From contig NZ_VIRL01000019.1 in the NCBI RefSeq assembly GCF_006874465.1, positions 97,838 to 161,837 on the forward strand: 64,000 nt of DNA, in the 5' to 3' direction. The translations under genes were made by a program, and so were the position numbers. The DNA comes from Microbispora bryophytorum (GTDB lineage Bacteria > Actinomycetota > Actinomycetes > Streptosporangiales > Streptosporangiaceae). A model generated the notes under the pieces. It ran no database searches. It was not told where the DNA came from and saw only the letters and a program-made list of their open reading frames with translations. Numbering within the stretch: position 1 is the stretch's first letter; every line of letters starts with the position of its first letter. Below are positions 33,101 to 40,981 of this stretch, in pieces.

Positions 33101-34409
33101 TGGAGGCGGTCCAGGTGAGCTTGACCTGCCCCGGCGTGGTCTCGCTGTAGGCGAGGTTCGAGGGGGCGGTCGGGGCCTGGGTGTCGCCGGTCGCTCCGTT
33201 GCGGGTGACCGTGTTGCTGTTGGCCGACTCGTTGCCCGCGGCGTCCCTGGCCCGCACGTAGTACGTCACGGTGGCGCTGGTGGGCTGGCTGTCGGTGTAG
33301 GTCAGAACGTTTCCGGCGACGCTGGTGCGCAGCACGTTGTTCGCGTAGACGTCGTAGCCGGTGACGCCGACGTTGTCGGTCGAGGCCGACCAGGTGAGCC
33401 TGATCTGGTTGGAACCGGGCTCGGTGTAGACGAGGTTCGAGGGCGCGGTCGGAGCCTGGGCGTCACCGGTGGGGGCCGGGCCGTACACCTCGAACTCGGA
33501 GACCTGCGCGGCCGGCCAGGCGGTGTTGGCGGTGACGTTGATCCGGACGTACCGGACGCCGGCTGTGGAGAAGGTGATGGTGACCGTGTTGCCGCTCGCG
33601 GGATTGAAGGCGCGGCCCGCGGAGGCGGCGAGGGTGGAGAAGTTCGTGCCGTCGGTGCCGCCCTGCACGGCCAGCGTCTCGGTGCGGGCCTCCCAGGTGG
33701 GCGGGAGCTTCAGCACCACCTTGTTCACCGCGGTCGAGGCGCCGAGGTCCACCTGGAGCCATTGGGGGAAGGCGTTGTTGGCGCTCTCCCAGTAGGTGGC
33801 CTGGTTGCCGTCGTTGGCGTTGCCCGCGCCGTAGACGTCGGCGTGCGCGCTCTCCTTCATGGTCTTGCCGAGCGCGAGGTTGCCGGAGGCGGTGGCCGCG
33901 CCGTACACCTCGATCTCGGACAGCTGCGCCGCGGACCAGCCCGTGTTGGCGGTGACGTTGATCCGGACGTACCGGGTCGTGGTCGCGGTGAAGCCGATCG
34001 TCACCGCGTTGCCCGAGCCGGGGGCGAAGGAGCGGCCGGCCGAGCTCACGATCGTGCTGAAGGAGGACCCGTCGGTGCTGCCCTGCACCGACAGCGTCTG
34101 GGTGCGGGCCTCCCACGCCCCCGGCAGTTTGAGCACGACCTGGTCGATGCTCGTCGCGCTGCCGAGGTCGATCTGCGCCCATTGGGGGAAGGCGTTGTTC
34201 GAGCTCTCCCAGTAGGTGCCCTGGTTGCCGTCGTTGAGGTTGCCCGCGACGTACGGGCTGTTGCCGCTGCTCGCGGTCGCGGTGCGGCCGGCGGCGAGGT
34301 TGGGGCCGCCGGCGGCGGAGGCGGGGGAGAGGGGCGCGGCCACGGCGAGCAGGCAGACCGTGGCCAGCACAGCGATCAAGCGCAATAACGGGACATGCGT
34401 TTTCGACAT
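30114..34409 (-). CDS. secreted multidomain GH87-like alpha-1,3-glucanase (mycodextranase)
   Basis: A 1431-residue secreted enzyme, signal peptide about 1-32. In order: two discoidin/CBM32-like modules (about 33-170 and 175-313), two fibronectin III modules that are nearly identical copies (about 315-405, 410-500), a third discoidin module (about 505-645), two CARDB-like modules (about 650-880), a CBM6/35-like module (about 885-1030, starting YDMYEAEDGV), and a right-handed beta-helix catalytic domain (about 1050-1431). The catalytic part shows RIRDTFADGVNM (Asp1192) and EARTTGDDSFALFS (Asp1215, Asp1216), an Asp triad like that of GH87. The likely substrate is alpha-1,3-glucan of fungal walls or mutan. 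Binding-module redundancy suits insoluble substrates. Pectate-lyase-like or GH28-like specificity is less likely. Confidence 0.85.
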   Translation of the reverse strand: MSKTHVPLLRLIAVLATVCLLAVAAPLSPASAAGGPNLAAGRTATASSGNSPYVAGNLNDGNQGTYWESSNNAFPQWAQIDLGSATSIDQVVLKLPGAWEARTQTLSVQGSTDGSSFSTIVSSAGRSFAPGSGNAVTIGFTATTTRYVRINVTANTGWSAAQLSEIEVYGAATASGNLALGKTMKESAHADVYGAGNANDGNQATYWESANNAFPQWLQVDLGASTAVNKVVLKLPPTWEARTETLAVQGGTDGTNFSTLAASAGRAFNPASGNTVTITFSTAGVRYVRINVTANTAWPAAQVSEFEVYGPAPTGDAQAPTAPSNLVYTEPGSNQIRLTWSASTDNVGVTGYDVYANNVLRTSVAGNVLTYTDSQPTSATVTYYVRARDAAGNESANSNTVTRNGATGDTQAPTAPSNLAYSETTPGQVKLTWTASTDNVGVTGYDVYANNVLRTSVAGNVLTYTDSQPTSATVSYYVRARDAAGNESINSGTVTRNGSGGGSNMAVGKPITASSSTFTYVATNANDNDVATYWEGAGGSYPQTLTVQLGANAVVSAVVLKLNPDAAWSTRTQTIQVLGREQSTSGFATLAGAATYTFNPASGNTVTIPVSGTVADVQLRFTANSGAPAGQVAEFQVIGSPAPNPDLTVTSLSASPVSPAETDAVTLSATVRNAGSLGSAATAVNFYLGGTKAGTASVGALAAGASATVTANIGQRDAGSYPLSAKVDESNAVIEQNETNNAFTASSPLVVKPVDSSDLVASPVSWSPGNPAAGSTVTFTVAIKNQGTVASAGGAHGITLTITNDSGAVVRTLTGSYSGAIAAGSTTGPVTLGTWTAANGRYTVKTVLATDANELPVKQADNTSTLPFFVGRGANMPYDMYEAEDGVTGGGATVVGPNRTIGDLAGEASGRKAVRLTTTGSYVEWTTRADTNTLVTRFSIPDAAGGGGTDATLDVYVNGSFLKAVNLTSKYAWLYGPEAGPGNSPGAGAPRHIYDEADVLLGTTVPKGSKIRLQKDAANTSTYAIDFVNLEQVSAIPNPDPATYAVPTGFTHQDVQNALDKVRMDTAGTLVGVYLPPGDYQTSGKFQVYGKAVKVVGAGPWFTRFHAPSTQENTDIGFRAESSANGSTFSGFAYFGNYTSRIDGPGKVFDWQNVANMTIDNIWVEHQVCMYWGANTDNITIRNSRIRDTFADGVNMTNGSTGNLVANNEARTTGDDSFALFSAIDAGGADEKDNVYENLTAILPWRAAGLAVYGGYANTFRNIYIADTLTYSGITISSLDFGYPMNGFGASPPTVFDNISIIRAGGHFWGQQTFPAIWLFSASKVFQGIRVSNVDIVDPTYSGIMFQTQYLGGQPVNPIKDTVFTNISISGAHKSGDAFDAKSGFGLWANELPEPDQGPAVGSVTFNNLKLSDNYQDIKNTTSTFTINVNP

Positions 34410-34848
34410 TTGCGTTCCTCTGTCCGGCAGGAACCGACCGGCGAATCATCCGATCCGCGGTCGCGGGGGGATTTCGGAGATCGGGGCTCGCTGGGGTCGC
34501 GGCGGCGACCGGTTGCCCACTGCCGTGGCCGACATCACCTCGTGTCCTTTCACGCGAAAGGTGACGGTGGCGGGGCGCACGGACGCAGTGCTTCCTGCCG
34601 GAACTTGCGGAGAACCGCAAACTCTCGATTTAGAGCTGCAAATTATTCACATCAGGTTGCCCAGATGTTACATAGGGGCCATCGTGCCGTCAACGGGTCG
34701 GTAAAGCCGAACGGAAGGTGACAGGTCTGTCCCGTCCCCGACCGGGGTTTACCTGGGGATACTTCAAGCAGGCGCCGGTCCGGAACCGGTCCTGCGTCCC
34801 ACCCGCGGGTCCCCCAACTCGCGAAAGGAACCCGGCAGAGGAGCCCTC
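34410..34848. promoter_or_regulatory. divergent promoter region of GH87 and the AMIN/GerMN gene
   Basis: About 440 bp without a credible gene. It contains a short perfect hairpin, CCTTTC (34546-34551), loop ACGC, GAAAGG (34556-34561), and an AT-rich stretch at 34615-34680 that probably carries the GH87 promoter. The hairpin arms share the TTTC/GAAA elements of the other glycosidase motifs but in the reverse order, so I do not group them. Confidence 0.5.
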
Positions 34849-35787
34849 ATGTTTCTGCCCCCCAAGCGCTCGCTCGCGGTGTTGGCCGTGCCGCTGGTGA
34901 GCCTGCTGGCGGCCCCGGCCGCCGCGACACCCGTCCCGTCGCACGCGGCCGTGCGCACGGCCATGCGCACCGCCGTGCACGCGGCGCCGCGCGTGGCGAC
35001 CCTGGTCGACGTGCGCGCCTCGCATCACCCCGGACTCGACCGGGTCGTCTTCGAGTTCCGCGGGCCGCTCCCGGCGCGGCGGGGCGCCGGCTACGTGTCC
35101 CGGCTGATCGCCGACGGTTCGGGCCGCACGGTCCCGGTGGCCGGCGACGCGATCCTCGGGCTGCGCTTCGGCGGCGCGGTCGGCCACGACAACAAGGGGC
35201 GGCCCACCTACGGGCCCACCCGCGAGACCTTCGCGCTGCCCGGCGTGATCCAGGTCGTCAACGCCGGCGACTTCGAGGCGGGGCTCACGTTCGGCATCGG
35301 GCTGAGCAGGAAGGCGTCCTACCGCGTCTACACCCTCACCCATCCGAGTCGGGTGGTCGTGGACGTCAAGACGCCCTACCGGACGGTGCCGGTGCGCACG
35401 TACTTCCTCGACTCCCGGGCGTACGCGGCCGGGCGGCGGCCGTACACGGCGGCGGTGTCGCGGCCGGTGATCCCGCCGTCCACTGCGCGCGGCGCCCTCC
35501 AGCGGCTGTTCGCCGGGCCCACGCAGGCGGAGCACGCCAAGGGGCTGCGCTTCGTCGCCTCGGCGGCCACGGGCGTCCGTTCGGTCGTCGTCCGCGACGG
35601 GGTGGCCCACGTGCGGCTCACCGGGTCCCTCCGCAGCGGCGGCTCGGCGTTCACCGTCGCCGACGAGATCACGCCCACGCTCAAGCGACTACCGGGCATC
35701 CGCTGGGTGAAGATCTACGACGCCAGCGGCCGCACCGAACGCCCGAAGGGGCACTCCGACTCCGTTCCGGAGAGCCTCGAACCATGA
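34849..35787 (+). CDS. secreted AMIN-like and GerMN domain protein
   Basis: A 312-residue exported protein. The signal peptide is about 1-27 (LAVLAVPLVSLLAAPAAA) with no lipobox Cys. The AMIN-like domain (about 45-175) has LVDVRASHHPGLDRVVFEFR, AILGLRFGGAVG and YRVYTLTHPSRVVVDVK. The GerMN domain (about 185-295) has VRTYFLDS, GALQRLFAGPTQAEHAKGL, VVRDGVAHVRLTG and SAFTVADEITPTL. Such proteins are thought to bind cell-wall polymers and occur as envelope components in actinobacteria. A ribosome binding site-like GAGGAG precedes the ATG. A strong terminator follows. Confidence 0.87.
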   Translation: MFLPPKRSLAVLAVPLVSLLAAPAAATPVPSHAAVRTAMRTAVHAAPRVATLVDVRASHHPGLDRVVFEFRGPLPARRGAGYVSRLIADGSGRTVPVAGDAILGLRFGGAVGHDNKGRPTYGPTRETFALPGVIQVVNAGDFEAGLTFGIGLSRKASYRVYTLTHPSRVVVDVKTPYRTVPVRTYFLDSRAYAAGRRPYTAAVSRPVIPPSTARGALQRLFAGPTQAEHAKGLRFVASAATGVRSVVVRDGVAHVRLTGSLRSGGSAFTVADEITPTLKRLPGIRWVKIYDASGRTERPKGHSDSVPESLEP

Positions 35788-35793
35788 CAACAC

Positions 35794-35825
35794 GAGGGCC
35801 GGGCTCGGGAGCGAGCCCGGCCCTC
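35794..35825 (+). terminator. intrinsic terminator hairpin
   Basis: A perfect 14-bp stem, GAGGGCCGGGCTCG / CGAGCCCGGCCCTC, encloses a GGAG loop 7 bp after the AMIN/GerMN stop. No T-run follows, as is common in high-GC actinobacteria. Confidence 0.8.
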
Positions 35826-35933
35826 GACCCGGTGTTCCGGGGCCGCCCGAGACCACGGCGGACATGACGGCCGTGGTGGTGCGGCGGGAGCGCGGTACGA
35901 CGCGGAGGCCGTCAGCTGAGTGGCTTCTCTCCC

Positions 35934-35944
35934 TGAAACTTTCG
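35934..35944. promoter_or_regulatory. GAAA-n-TTTC box, distal to the GH10 promoter
   Basis: TGAAACTTTCG has the same inverted GAAA-n-TTTC core as the GH12 and CE15 upstream boxes. It lies about 75 bp upstream of the predicted GH10 -35 element and 140 bp upstream of a second box, an arrangement that would allow looping between two sites. Confidence 0.5.
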
Positions 35945-36016
35945 GGCCTTACTGTGCTTGTTGTCTGCGCTCCGATGGTGTTTCTGCTGGTAGTTAAAGG
36001 GATTTTTCCTGCGGTC

Positions 36017-36046
36017 TTGACTCAGGACGGGTCAATTTCCTAGGGT
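36017..36046 (+). promoter_or_regulatory. predicted GH10 promoter
   Basis: TTGACT (36017-36022) and TAGGGT (36041-36046) are separated by 18 bp, matching a housekeeping-type promoter. The inverted repeat CGAAA-AG-TTTCG (36075-36086) lies about 30 bp past the -10, where a bound repressor would block transcription. The leader to the start codon is about 105 nt. Confidence 0.55.
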
Positions 36047-36074
36047 ACGACGACAGAAAGTTAGGGGATTGTTT

Positions 36075-36086
36075 CGAAAAGTTTCG
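36075..36086. promoter_or_regulatory. CGAAA-AG-TTTCG operator at GH10
   Basis: This 12-bp inverted repeat with a two-base centre lies 70 bp upstream of the GH10 start, just downstream of the predicted promoter. It is a close variant of the one-base-centre boxes at 28806, 35934 and 51828. Confidence 0.55.
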
Positions 36087-36156
36087 ACTCGCGAAGCATT
36101 CCCGGCATGTGCATCTGGACGTCCGACCACGTACCCCCGACCGGAGGACCTTCCTC

Positions 36157-37221
36157 ATGCCGCACAGATTCGCCGCCGCCCTCGCCGCGGCCGGGCTTGT
36201 CACCGCGATCGCGGCGACCCCCGCCTCCGCCCACCCCGGCCCGCACCACGACACGACCCTGGGTGAGCTGGCCGCCGCGTCGCACCGCTACCTCGGCTCG
36301 GCCACCGACAACCCCGAGTTCTCCGACGCGGCGTACCTCAAGATCCTCGGCAGCGAGTTCAACTCCACCACCGCGGGCAACGCGCTCAAGTGGTATGCCA
36401 CCGAGCCGCAGCAGGGGGTGTTCGACTTCACCCAGGGTGACCAGGTGCTCGACTTCGCTCGCAAGCACCACATGTCCTTCCGGGCGCACACGCTGGTCTG
36501 GCACAACCAGCTCCCCGACTGGCTGAACAACGGCACCTTCACCGCCGACCAGCTCCGGGCGATCCTCAAGAACCACATCCTCACGGAGGCCCGCCACTAC
36601 CGGGGCAAGGTCTACTCCTGGGACGTCGTGAACGAGGCGTTCAACGAGGACGGCACCTACCGCGACACGATCTTCTACCGGACGCTCGGCCCCGGCTACA
36701 TCGCCGACGCGCTGCGCTGGGCGCGTGAGGCCGACCCGCACGCCAAGCTCTACCTGAACGACTACAACCTCGAAGCGATCGGGCCGAAGAGCGACGCGTA
36801 CTACACCCTGGTCAAGCAGCTCAAGGCCCAGGGCGTGCCGATCGACGGCGTCGGCTTCCAGGGGCACCTCGCGCTGCAGTACGGCTATCCGGACACGCTC
36901 CAGCAGAACCTGCAGCGCTTCGCCGACCTCGGCCTGGACGTGGCCATCACCGAGCTGGACATCCGCATGTACGTGCCGGCCGACGAGGCCAAGCTCGCGA
37001 CCCAGGCCGACTGGTACGCAAGGGTGACCAAGGCGTGCCTCGCCGTCCGCCGCTGTGTCGGCATCACGATCTGGGATTACACCGACAAATACTCCTGGAT
37101 CCCCGCCGTCTTCCAGGGTGAGGGCGCGGCCCTGCCGTACGACGAGAACCTCCAGCCCAAGCCGGCCTACGACGCGATCCGCGACGCCCTGCGCGACGCC
37201 GGAAGGCCCGGAAGGCACTGA
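36157..37221 (+). CDS. secreted GH10 endo-1,4-beta-xylanase
   Basis: A 354-residue secreted xylanase. The signal peptide is about 1-25, ending TPASA. The GH10 barrel shows TLGELAAASHRYLGSATDNP, FNSTTAGNALKWYATEPQQG, FRAHTLVWHNQLPDWL, acid/base Glu160 in WDVVNEAFNEDG, LYLNDYNLEAIG, VGFQGHL and nucleophile Glu266 in AITELDIRM. The barrel ends with GITIWDYTDKYSWI, where other xylanases have GVTDKYSW. It is a single-domain enzyme without a carbohydrate-binding module. ATG 36157 has CCGGAGGA upstream. It probably works with the CE15 esterase and GH127 encoded further along. Confidence 0.96.
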   Translation: MPHRFAAALAAAGLVTAIAATPASAHPGPHHDTTLGELAAASHRYLGSATDNPEFSDAAYLKILGSEFNSTTAGNALKWYATEPQQGVFDFTQGDQVLDFARKHHMSFRAHTLVWHNQLPDWLNNGTFTADQLRAILKNHILTEARHYRGKVYSWDVVNEAFNEDGTYRDTIFYRTLGPGYIADALRWAREADPHAKLYLNDYNLEAIGPKSDAYYTLVKQLKAQGVPIDGVGFQGHLALQYGYPDTLQQNLQRFADLGLDVAITELDIRMYVPADEAKLATQADWYARVTKACLAVRRCVGITIWDYTDKYSWIPAVFQGEGAALPYDENLQPKPAYDAIRDALRDAGRPGRH

Positions 37222-37234
37222 CCCTCCCGCCAAA

Positions 37235-37265
37235 CGGTGCCCGCGCCCATCGGGGCCGGGCACCG
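37235..37265 (+). terminator. intrinsic terminator after GH10
   Basis: CGGTGCCCG (37235-37243) pairs with CGGGCACCG (37257-37265), with further GCCC/GGGGC pairing inside. It lies 14 bp after the GH10 stop. Confidence 0.75.
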
Positions 37266-37441
37266 TCTCGTTCGGATGAGTTCGAGAAAGCGCTGAGCTA
37301 ATTGGAGCCGCTGAACCGGGGCCAGATGTAACAGTTCACCTTCGACAGAAGGCTGGGTGGTTCGGTAAACGGGACGTACCATGGGCCGGTCGGTTGTCAT
37401 GATGGTGCGTGGCACGTGGATTCGGTCGTCTGGAGGGTTCC

Positions 37442-37888
37442 ATGACGCTTCGCCTGCGGCTTATCGTCCCGATAACCCTGGCGGCCGGGCTGATGATGTC
37501 CGCATGCACCGAATCGGAACCAACCCCAGCCGAAGCCGGCCAGGTCCTCAAACGCCACATAGACCAGACCATGAAGAACGCCTTCGCCGTGGATGTAGAG
37601 ATAACCGATCCCGGTGGGAAAGACGTCCCGTGCGGCAGCGACAGATACAGGCGCACCTATGCCGTGAAAGCAAAGGCCGGCGTGGGCTCCGGAAACCCTG
37701 AGATGGTCACTCTCGCGTTGATCGGCGGACTGCACGAAGTCGCTAGGTACGAACTACATGACGTCGGCACGGATTTGACTAAGCGGGAGGCCGTTAGCAG
37801 GCAATACCACACGCGAATGCTGATTTCCTCTCCTAGTAAAGGAAATATGGTTATAGAAGGGGAGACGGACTGCCTGCCGTTACAGTGA
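37442..37888 (+). CDS. small lipoprotein of unknown function
   Basis: A 148-residue protein with a lipoprotein signal: RLRLIVPITLAAGLMMSAC, lipobox LMSAC-like with Cys at about 22. The mature part begins TESEPTPAEAGQVLKRHIDQ and contains two further Cys (VPCGS and TDCLPLQ) that could form a disulphide. No domain is recognised. GC content in its 3' half (about 37740-37880) is clearly lower than the neighbours, which suggests recent acquisition or weaker codon selection. The start ATG 37442 follows GGAGGG. It converges with the DUF6571-like gene with only 7 bp between stops. Confidence 0.8.
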   Translation: MTLRLRLIVPITLAAGLMMSACTESEPTPAEAGQVLKRHIDQTMKNAFAVDVEITDPGGKDVPCGSDRYRRTYAVKAKAGVGSGNPEMVTLALIGGLHEVARYELHDVGTDLTKREAVSRQYHTRMLISSPSKGNMVIEGETDCLPLQ

Positions 37889-37895
37889 TCTCGCC

Positions 37896-39848
37896 TTATC
37901 CATACGGCGACGACCCCTTGTCCTGTACGTCGGCTCTCGCTCCACCGAAAGCGATCTTAAGCGCTACCTGTGCTTCGCCGAATTGTGTTTCGTTCGTCCC
38001 GCCGGAGCCGTTGGCGATGAGCCAGTTGTCGAAGTTGCGTACGGCCTCCTTGTTCTTGGCGATCTCGGCGTAGGGCAGCAGCTTGCCGTCGGTTCCGGTG
38101 ATCGGCGCGTTCGAGAGGCGGGGGTCGTTCGGCCGGACCTTGGCCGTGAAGCCGTTGGACATCAAGATGTTCGCCAGCCATGTCTCGCGGGCCATCCAAG
38201 CGGCGTGATTCTTCTCGTCCAGCCCGCTCACCCGGCTCTTGCCCGGAGTGATTCCCGGTTCTACCCCCAGCGGCGACAGGCTGGACACCCCCAGCCACAG
38301 AAGCTGTCCAGCCATGCCCGGAACGGCCAGTCCGACGATGCCGAGCCCGAGGCCGTACGCGAACATCTCCGCCTTGACGCGGGCCTGGTCCTCGGCGTCG
38401 AGCTTCCCCTGCACGTCGCGTTCCGTCGCAAACTGCATTCCAGCGACGTAGCCGAGCGCACGCATCGCGCGTTCGAGGTGGTCGGTGCTCTTGCCCTGGT
38501 CCATTTTCGCGGCGGCGTTGACGATCCTGTCGGTGAGGTTGCCCATCCCCTCTTCGAAGGGCTTGATGTGCGCAGCCGTATCAGCGAACGTTCTGACGAA
38601 TTCTCCGGCGTCCTTCGGGCTGAGGCGGAACACCGGGTTGAGGCCGGGCACAATTGTCTTGACCGGTTCGAAGGCGCTGGGCTGGGTGCGGTTGGCATCA
38701 CTAAGGTTGGCGCCCTCGGTGAACTCGGTGGCGTAGGAGCCCGCGATCTCGGCCATCGACGTCCGCATCGGCTCCGGGACGCCGAGCTTCGGCATCTCTC
38801 GGATCACGTCAAAGGCGAACTTCGCGGCTTCGGTCGAATGGGCCCCGTCCTTCTCGTCGTACGCTCCCGAGGCTGTGGCCAGCACCCGGCCGAAGGCCTC
38901 GGCGATGTCGTAACCCGAGGCGACGGATCTGCTGGAGTCCAGGAACCGCTTCATCGTCTCGACCTGGGTGAGCTTGACCCCGTCACCGCCCATCTGGGCG
39001 AAGGCGGCCCGTGCGGCCTTGCCGTCCCCCACGAGGACCTCCAGCGCGAGGGCGACGGTGTCGGGGGAGTAGCCGTACGTCCTGGTCTCGTCCAGGCCGG
39101 CGCCGGTCCGATCCTGGCGAGGGTTCTTCACGAAGTCGTCCAGGGCGAGAGAGCGGGCGGCGGCCACGCGCACGCTCGTCGGCGCCTTCGCTCCGGCGAG
39201 CAGCGCGAGCCGGTTCCACGCCGTCTCGCGGCTACCGGGTCTGCTCAGCATCTCGGCCTTCACCTTCTCGAATGCCGGGATGCCGCCGGGGGCGCGCAGC
39301 GCGGCGCCCAAGGCGGCGCTGAAGGCGGCGAGATCCTGCTTGGCCGTCGGGCTGCCGGTGTTCAAGAGCAGGTTGGGCAGCGCGTCGCGCACCTTTGCCG
39401 GCAGCGTGGCGAAGAACGCCGCGGCCGCTGCGGGGTCCTCGGCCAGGGCGGCGATCTCCTTGATGTGCTGGTGGGCCAGCTCACCCTTGGTCTCGACACT
39501 GGTGGCGGGGTTGGTGAGGATGTCCGTGCCGTACATGAGACCCAGGCCGCGGCCGGCCGCGAAGCTGTCGAGCGCGTCGGGCAACCGGGCGAAGGCGTGG
39601 TCGCCGCTCCCGTTCAGCGCCTTGATCAGCTCGGCCCGCTCGGACAGCGTGGGGGCCTGGCTCCTGCCCCAGTCGGCGATGGCGGCGATCTGCGCGAGTG
39701 GCGTGGTGCTCACCCCGTTGGCCCGGAAGAGTCCCTCGAAGTCGGTGGCGAAGGAGGTCAGCCGGTCGGACGCCTGGCGCAGGTCGGCCGCCATCGCGTT
39801 CATCGCCGCCGGATCGATGCCGCAGAAGTCGCCGCTGGGGGTCGTCAT
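37896..39848 (-). CDS. large DUF6571-like protein, likely type VII secretion substrate
   Basis: A 650-residue helical protein. The start, MTTPSGDFCGIDPAAMNAMA then ADLRQASDRLTSFATDFEGL, is a WXG100-like helical hairpin. The middle (about 90-450) is Ala-rich helical with VETKGELAHQHIKEIAALAE and AAAFFATLPAKVRDALP, as in proteins called DUF6571 (from memory). A hydrophobic patch (about 505-535, YGLGLGIVGLAVPGMAGQLL) and a C-terminal WLIANGSGGTNETQFGEAQV region follow. There is no Sec signal. The layout, a WXG100-like head and long body, fits a type VII exported effector or cell-surface factor. It lies directly downstream of the small WXG100-like gene (28-bp gap). Its C-terminal sequence has lower GC than the rest. 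Confidence 0.75.
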   Translation of the reverse strand: MTTPSGDFCGIDPAAMNAMAADLRQASDRLTSFATDFEGLFRANGVSTTPLAQIAAIADWGRSQAPTLSERAELIKALNGSGDHAFARLPDALDSFAAGRGLGLMYGTDILTNPATSVETKGELAHQHIKEIAALAEDPAAAAAFFATLPAKVRDALPNLLLNTGSPTAKQDLAAFSAALGAALRAPGGIPAFEKVKAEMLSRPGSRETAWNRLALLAGAKAPTSVRVAAARSLALDDFVKNPRQDRTGAGLDETRTYGYSPDTVALALEVLVGDGKAARAAFAQMGGDGVKLTQVETMKRFLDSSRSVASGYDIAEAFGRVLATASGAYDEKDGAHSTEAAKFAFDVIREMPKLGVPEPMRTSMAEIAGSYATEFTEGANLSDANRTQPSAFEPVKTIVPGLNPVFRLSPKDAGEFVRTFADTAAHIKPFEEGMGNLTDRIVNAAAKMDQGKSTDHLERAMRALGYVAGMQFATERDVQGKLDAEDQARVKAEMFAYGLGLGIVGLAVPGMAGQLLWLGVSSLSPLGVEPGITPGKSRVSGLDEKNHAAWMARETWLANILMSNGFTAKVRPNDPRLSNAPITGTDGKLLPYAEIAKNKEAVRNFDNWLIANGSGGTNETQFGEAQVALKIAFGGARADVQDKGSSPYG

Positions 39849-39876
39849 CGCGTCCTTCCTCCCGTGGCTGCCTGGC

Positions 39877-40185
39877 TCAGGGGCGTCCGGTGAGCTGACG
39901 GCGGATGAGCTCGGCCTGGGAACGGGTCACCATCGCCGGATGCCGGTGCAGTTCCTCCTCGATCGCGTGAGTCATCTGCCGTACGAGCTGCGCCAGGCGG
40001 TGATGCCGGTCCGCGATCTCGGTCGTCCATTTCACGGCGGTCGGTCCCGTCCAGACCTTGCCCGACTGCATCGACGCGTGGACGCGCTGGTATGCCTGCC
40101 CGACCTCCTGAGATCGGTTGTGCACCTCTTTCAGAAGTTCCACCAGCTGTGCGTGGCGAGGGTTGGGCACCATCTCTTCCGCCAC
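39877..40185 (-). CDS. WXG100-like small protein
   Basis: A 102-residue all-helical protein: LVELLKEVHNRSQEVGQAYQ, then VHASMQSGKVWTGPTAVKWT with a W-T-G turn at the centre, and ADRHHRLAQLVRQMTHAIEE. Two helices around a WxG-type turn near residue 46 is the WXG100/ESAT-6-like form used as secretion partner by larger type VII substrates. GTG 40185 or ATG 40173 could start it. It is cotranscribed with the 650-residue gene that follows. Confidence 0.78.
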   Translation of the reverse strand: MAEEMVPNPRHAQLVELLKEVHNRSQEVGQAYQRVHASMQSGKVWTGPTAVKWTTEIADRHHRLAQLVRQMTHAIEEELHRHPAMVTRSQAELIRRQLTGRP

Positions 40186-40561
40186 ACCGCCCCCTGCTGC
40201 CGCCCGCTGCTCGCCCCCGAGTCACATTTGATGTTAGAGGTAGACATCGCCCTATAGCATCGGCAACCCCGAAATAGCTGGTATATCGAGAGCGAATTCG
40301 CTGACGCTTTTCTTGTCGTGAAGGCGAAAAACGTCCTCCCGAGCGGGAACTTATCCCCGCCTCCCTCTCGTCGCCAGCGAGAACAGGCAACTACTTGGAG
40401 CAGCAACCGACACCCGCACCCGCTCCTGCCTGCGGCCTTTTCGGTCGTGTCGACCGCGTGAGCGCCCGGCTACGTAGGCATTCCCATCTGGTAATCGGGC
40501 CGTAACGAAGAGTGGCGATCATCTTGGCAACGAGGTCGCGCACACGCGGGAGGAAAGCGCT
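40186..40561. other. intergenic, AT-richer divergent promoter region
   Basis: About 375 bp between the WXG100-like gene and the haemoglobin gene. The 40220-40310 segment is AT-rich, including TAGAGGTAGACATCGCCCTA and GCTGGTATATCG stretches, and is the likely minus-strand promoter. No coding bias or structured RNA is evident. Confidence 0.5.
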
Positions 40562-40930
40562 ATGGCGTCCATCTTCGATCGGGTCGGTGGTTCGGACGCG
40601 GTCGCGGCCGTGGTCGACGAGTTCTACGCGCGGATCGTCGCCGATCCGATGCTGCGGGGCTACTTCGCGGACGTCGACATGGCCAAGCTCAACGCGCACC
40701 AGCGCAGCTTCGTCGCCGCCGCGCTCGGTGGCCCTCGGGAATACCGGGGCAAGTCGATGGACGAGGCGCACGCCGGGCTCGGCGTCACGGCGGAGGAGTT
40801 CGAGCAGGTGGTCTCCCACCTGGTGGGGGCGTTGGAGTCGTGCGGCATCGACACCGAGACGATCGGCTCCGTCGCCGGAGCACTGGCACCGCTGAAGGTG
40901 CAGGTCGTGCAGAGCACCGTCGCGGCCTGA
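40562..40930 (+). CDS. glbN: group I truncated haemoglobin
   Basis: A 122-residue trHbN: MASIFDRVGGSDAVAAVVDE, FYARIVADPMLRGYFADVDM (Phe-Tyr at B9-B10), LNAHQRSFVAAALGGPREYR, and MDEAHAGLGVTAEEFEQVV with the proximal His in EAH. Family members bind O2 and dioxygenate nitric oxide to nitrate. A strong ribosome binding site (GGGAGGAAAG) precedes ATG 40562. It stands alone. Confidence 0.95.
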   Translation: MASIFDRVGGSDAVAAVVDEFYARIVADPMLRGYFADVDMAKLNAHQRSFVAAALGGPREYRGKSMDEAHAGLGVTAEEFEQVVSHLVGALESCGIDTETIGSVAGALAPLKVQVVQSTVAA

Positions 40931-40981
40931 ACGGTCCTCGGCCCGGAGATCACCTGTCGCCCGGCGCGTGGGTGCGCGGCG

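Noticed and set aside
32265..34388. A 707-codon plus-strand frame antisense to the GH87 gene
   Set aside because: The minus-strand protein has clear modules and a signal peptide; the plus-strand product is Gly/Val/Arg-rich shadow coding.
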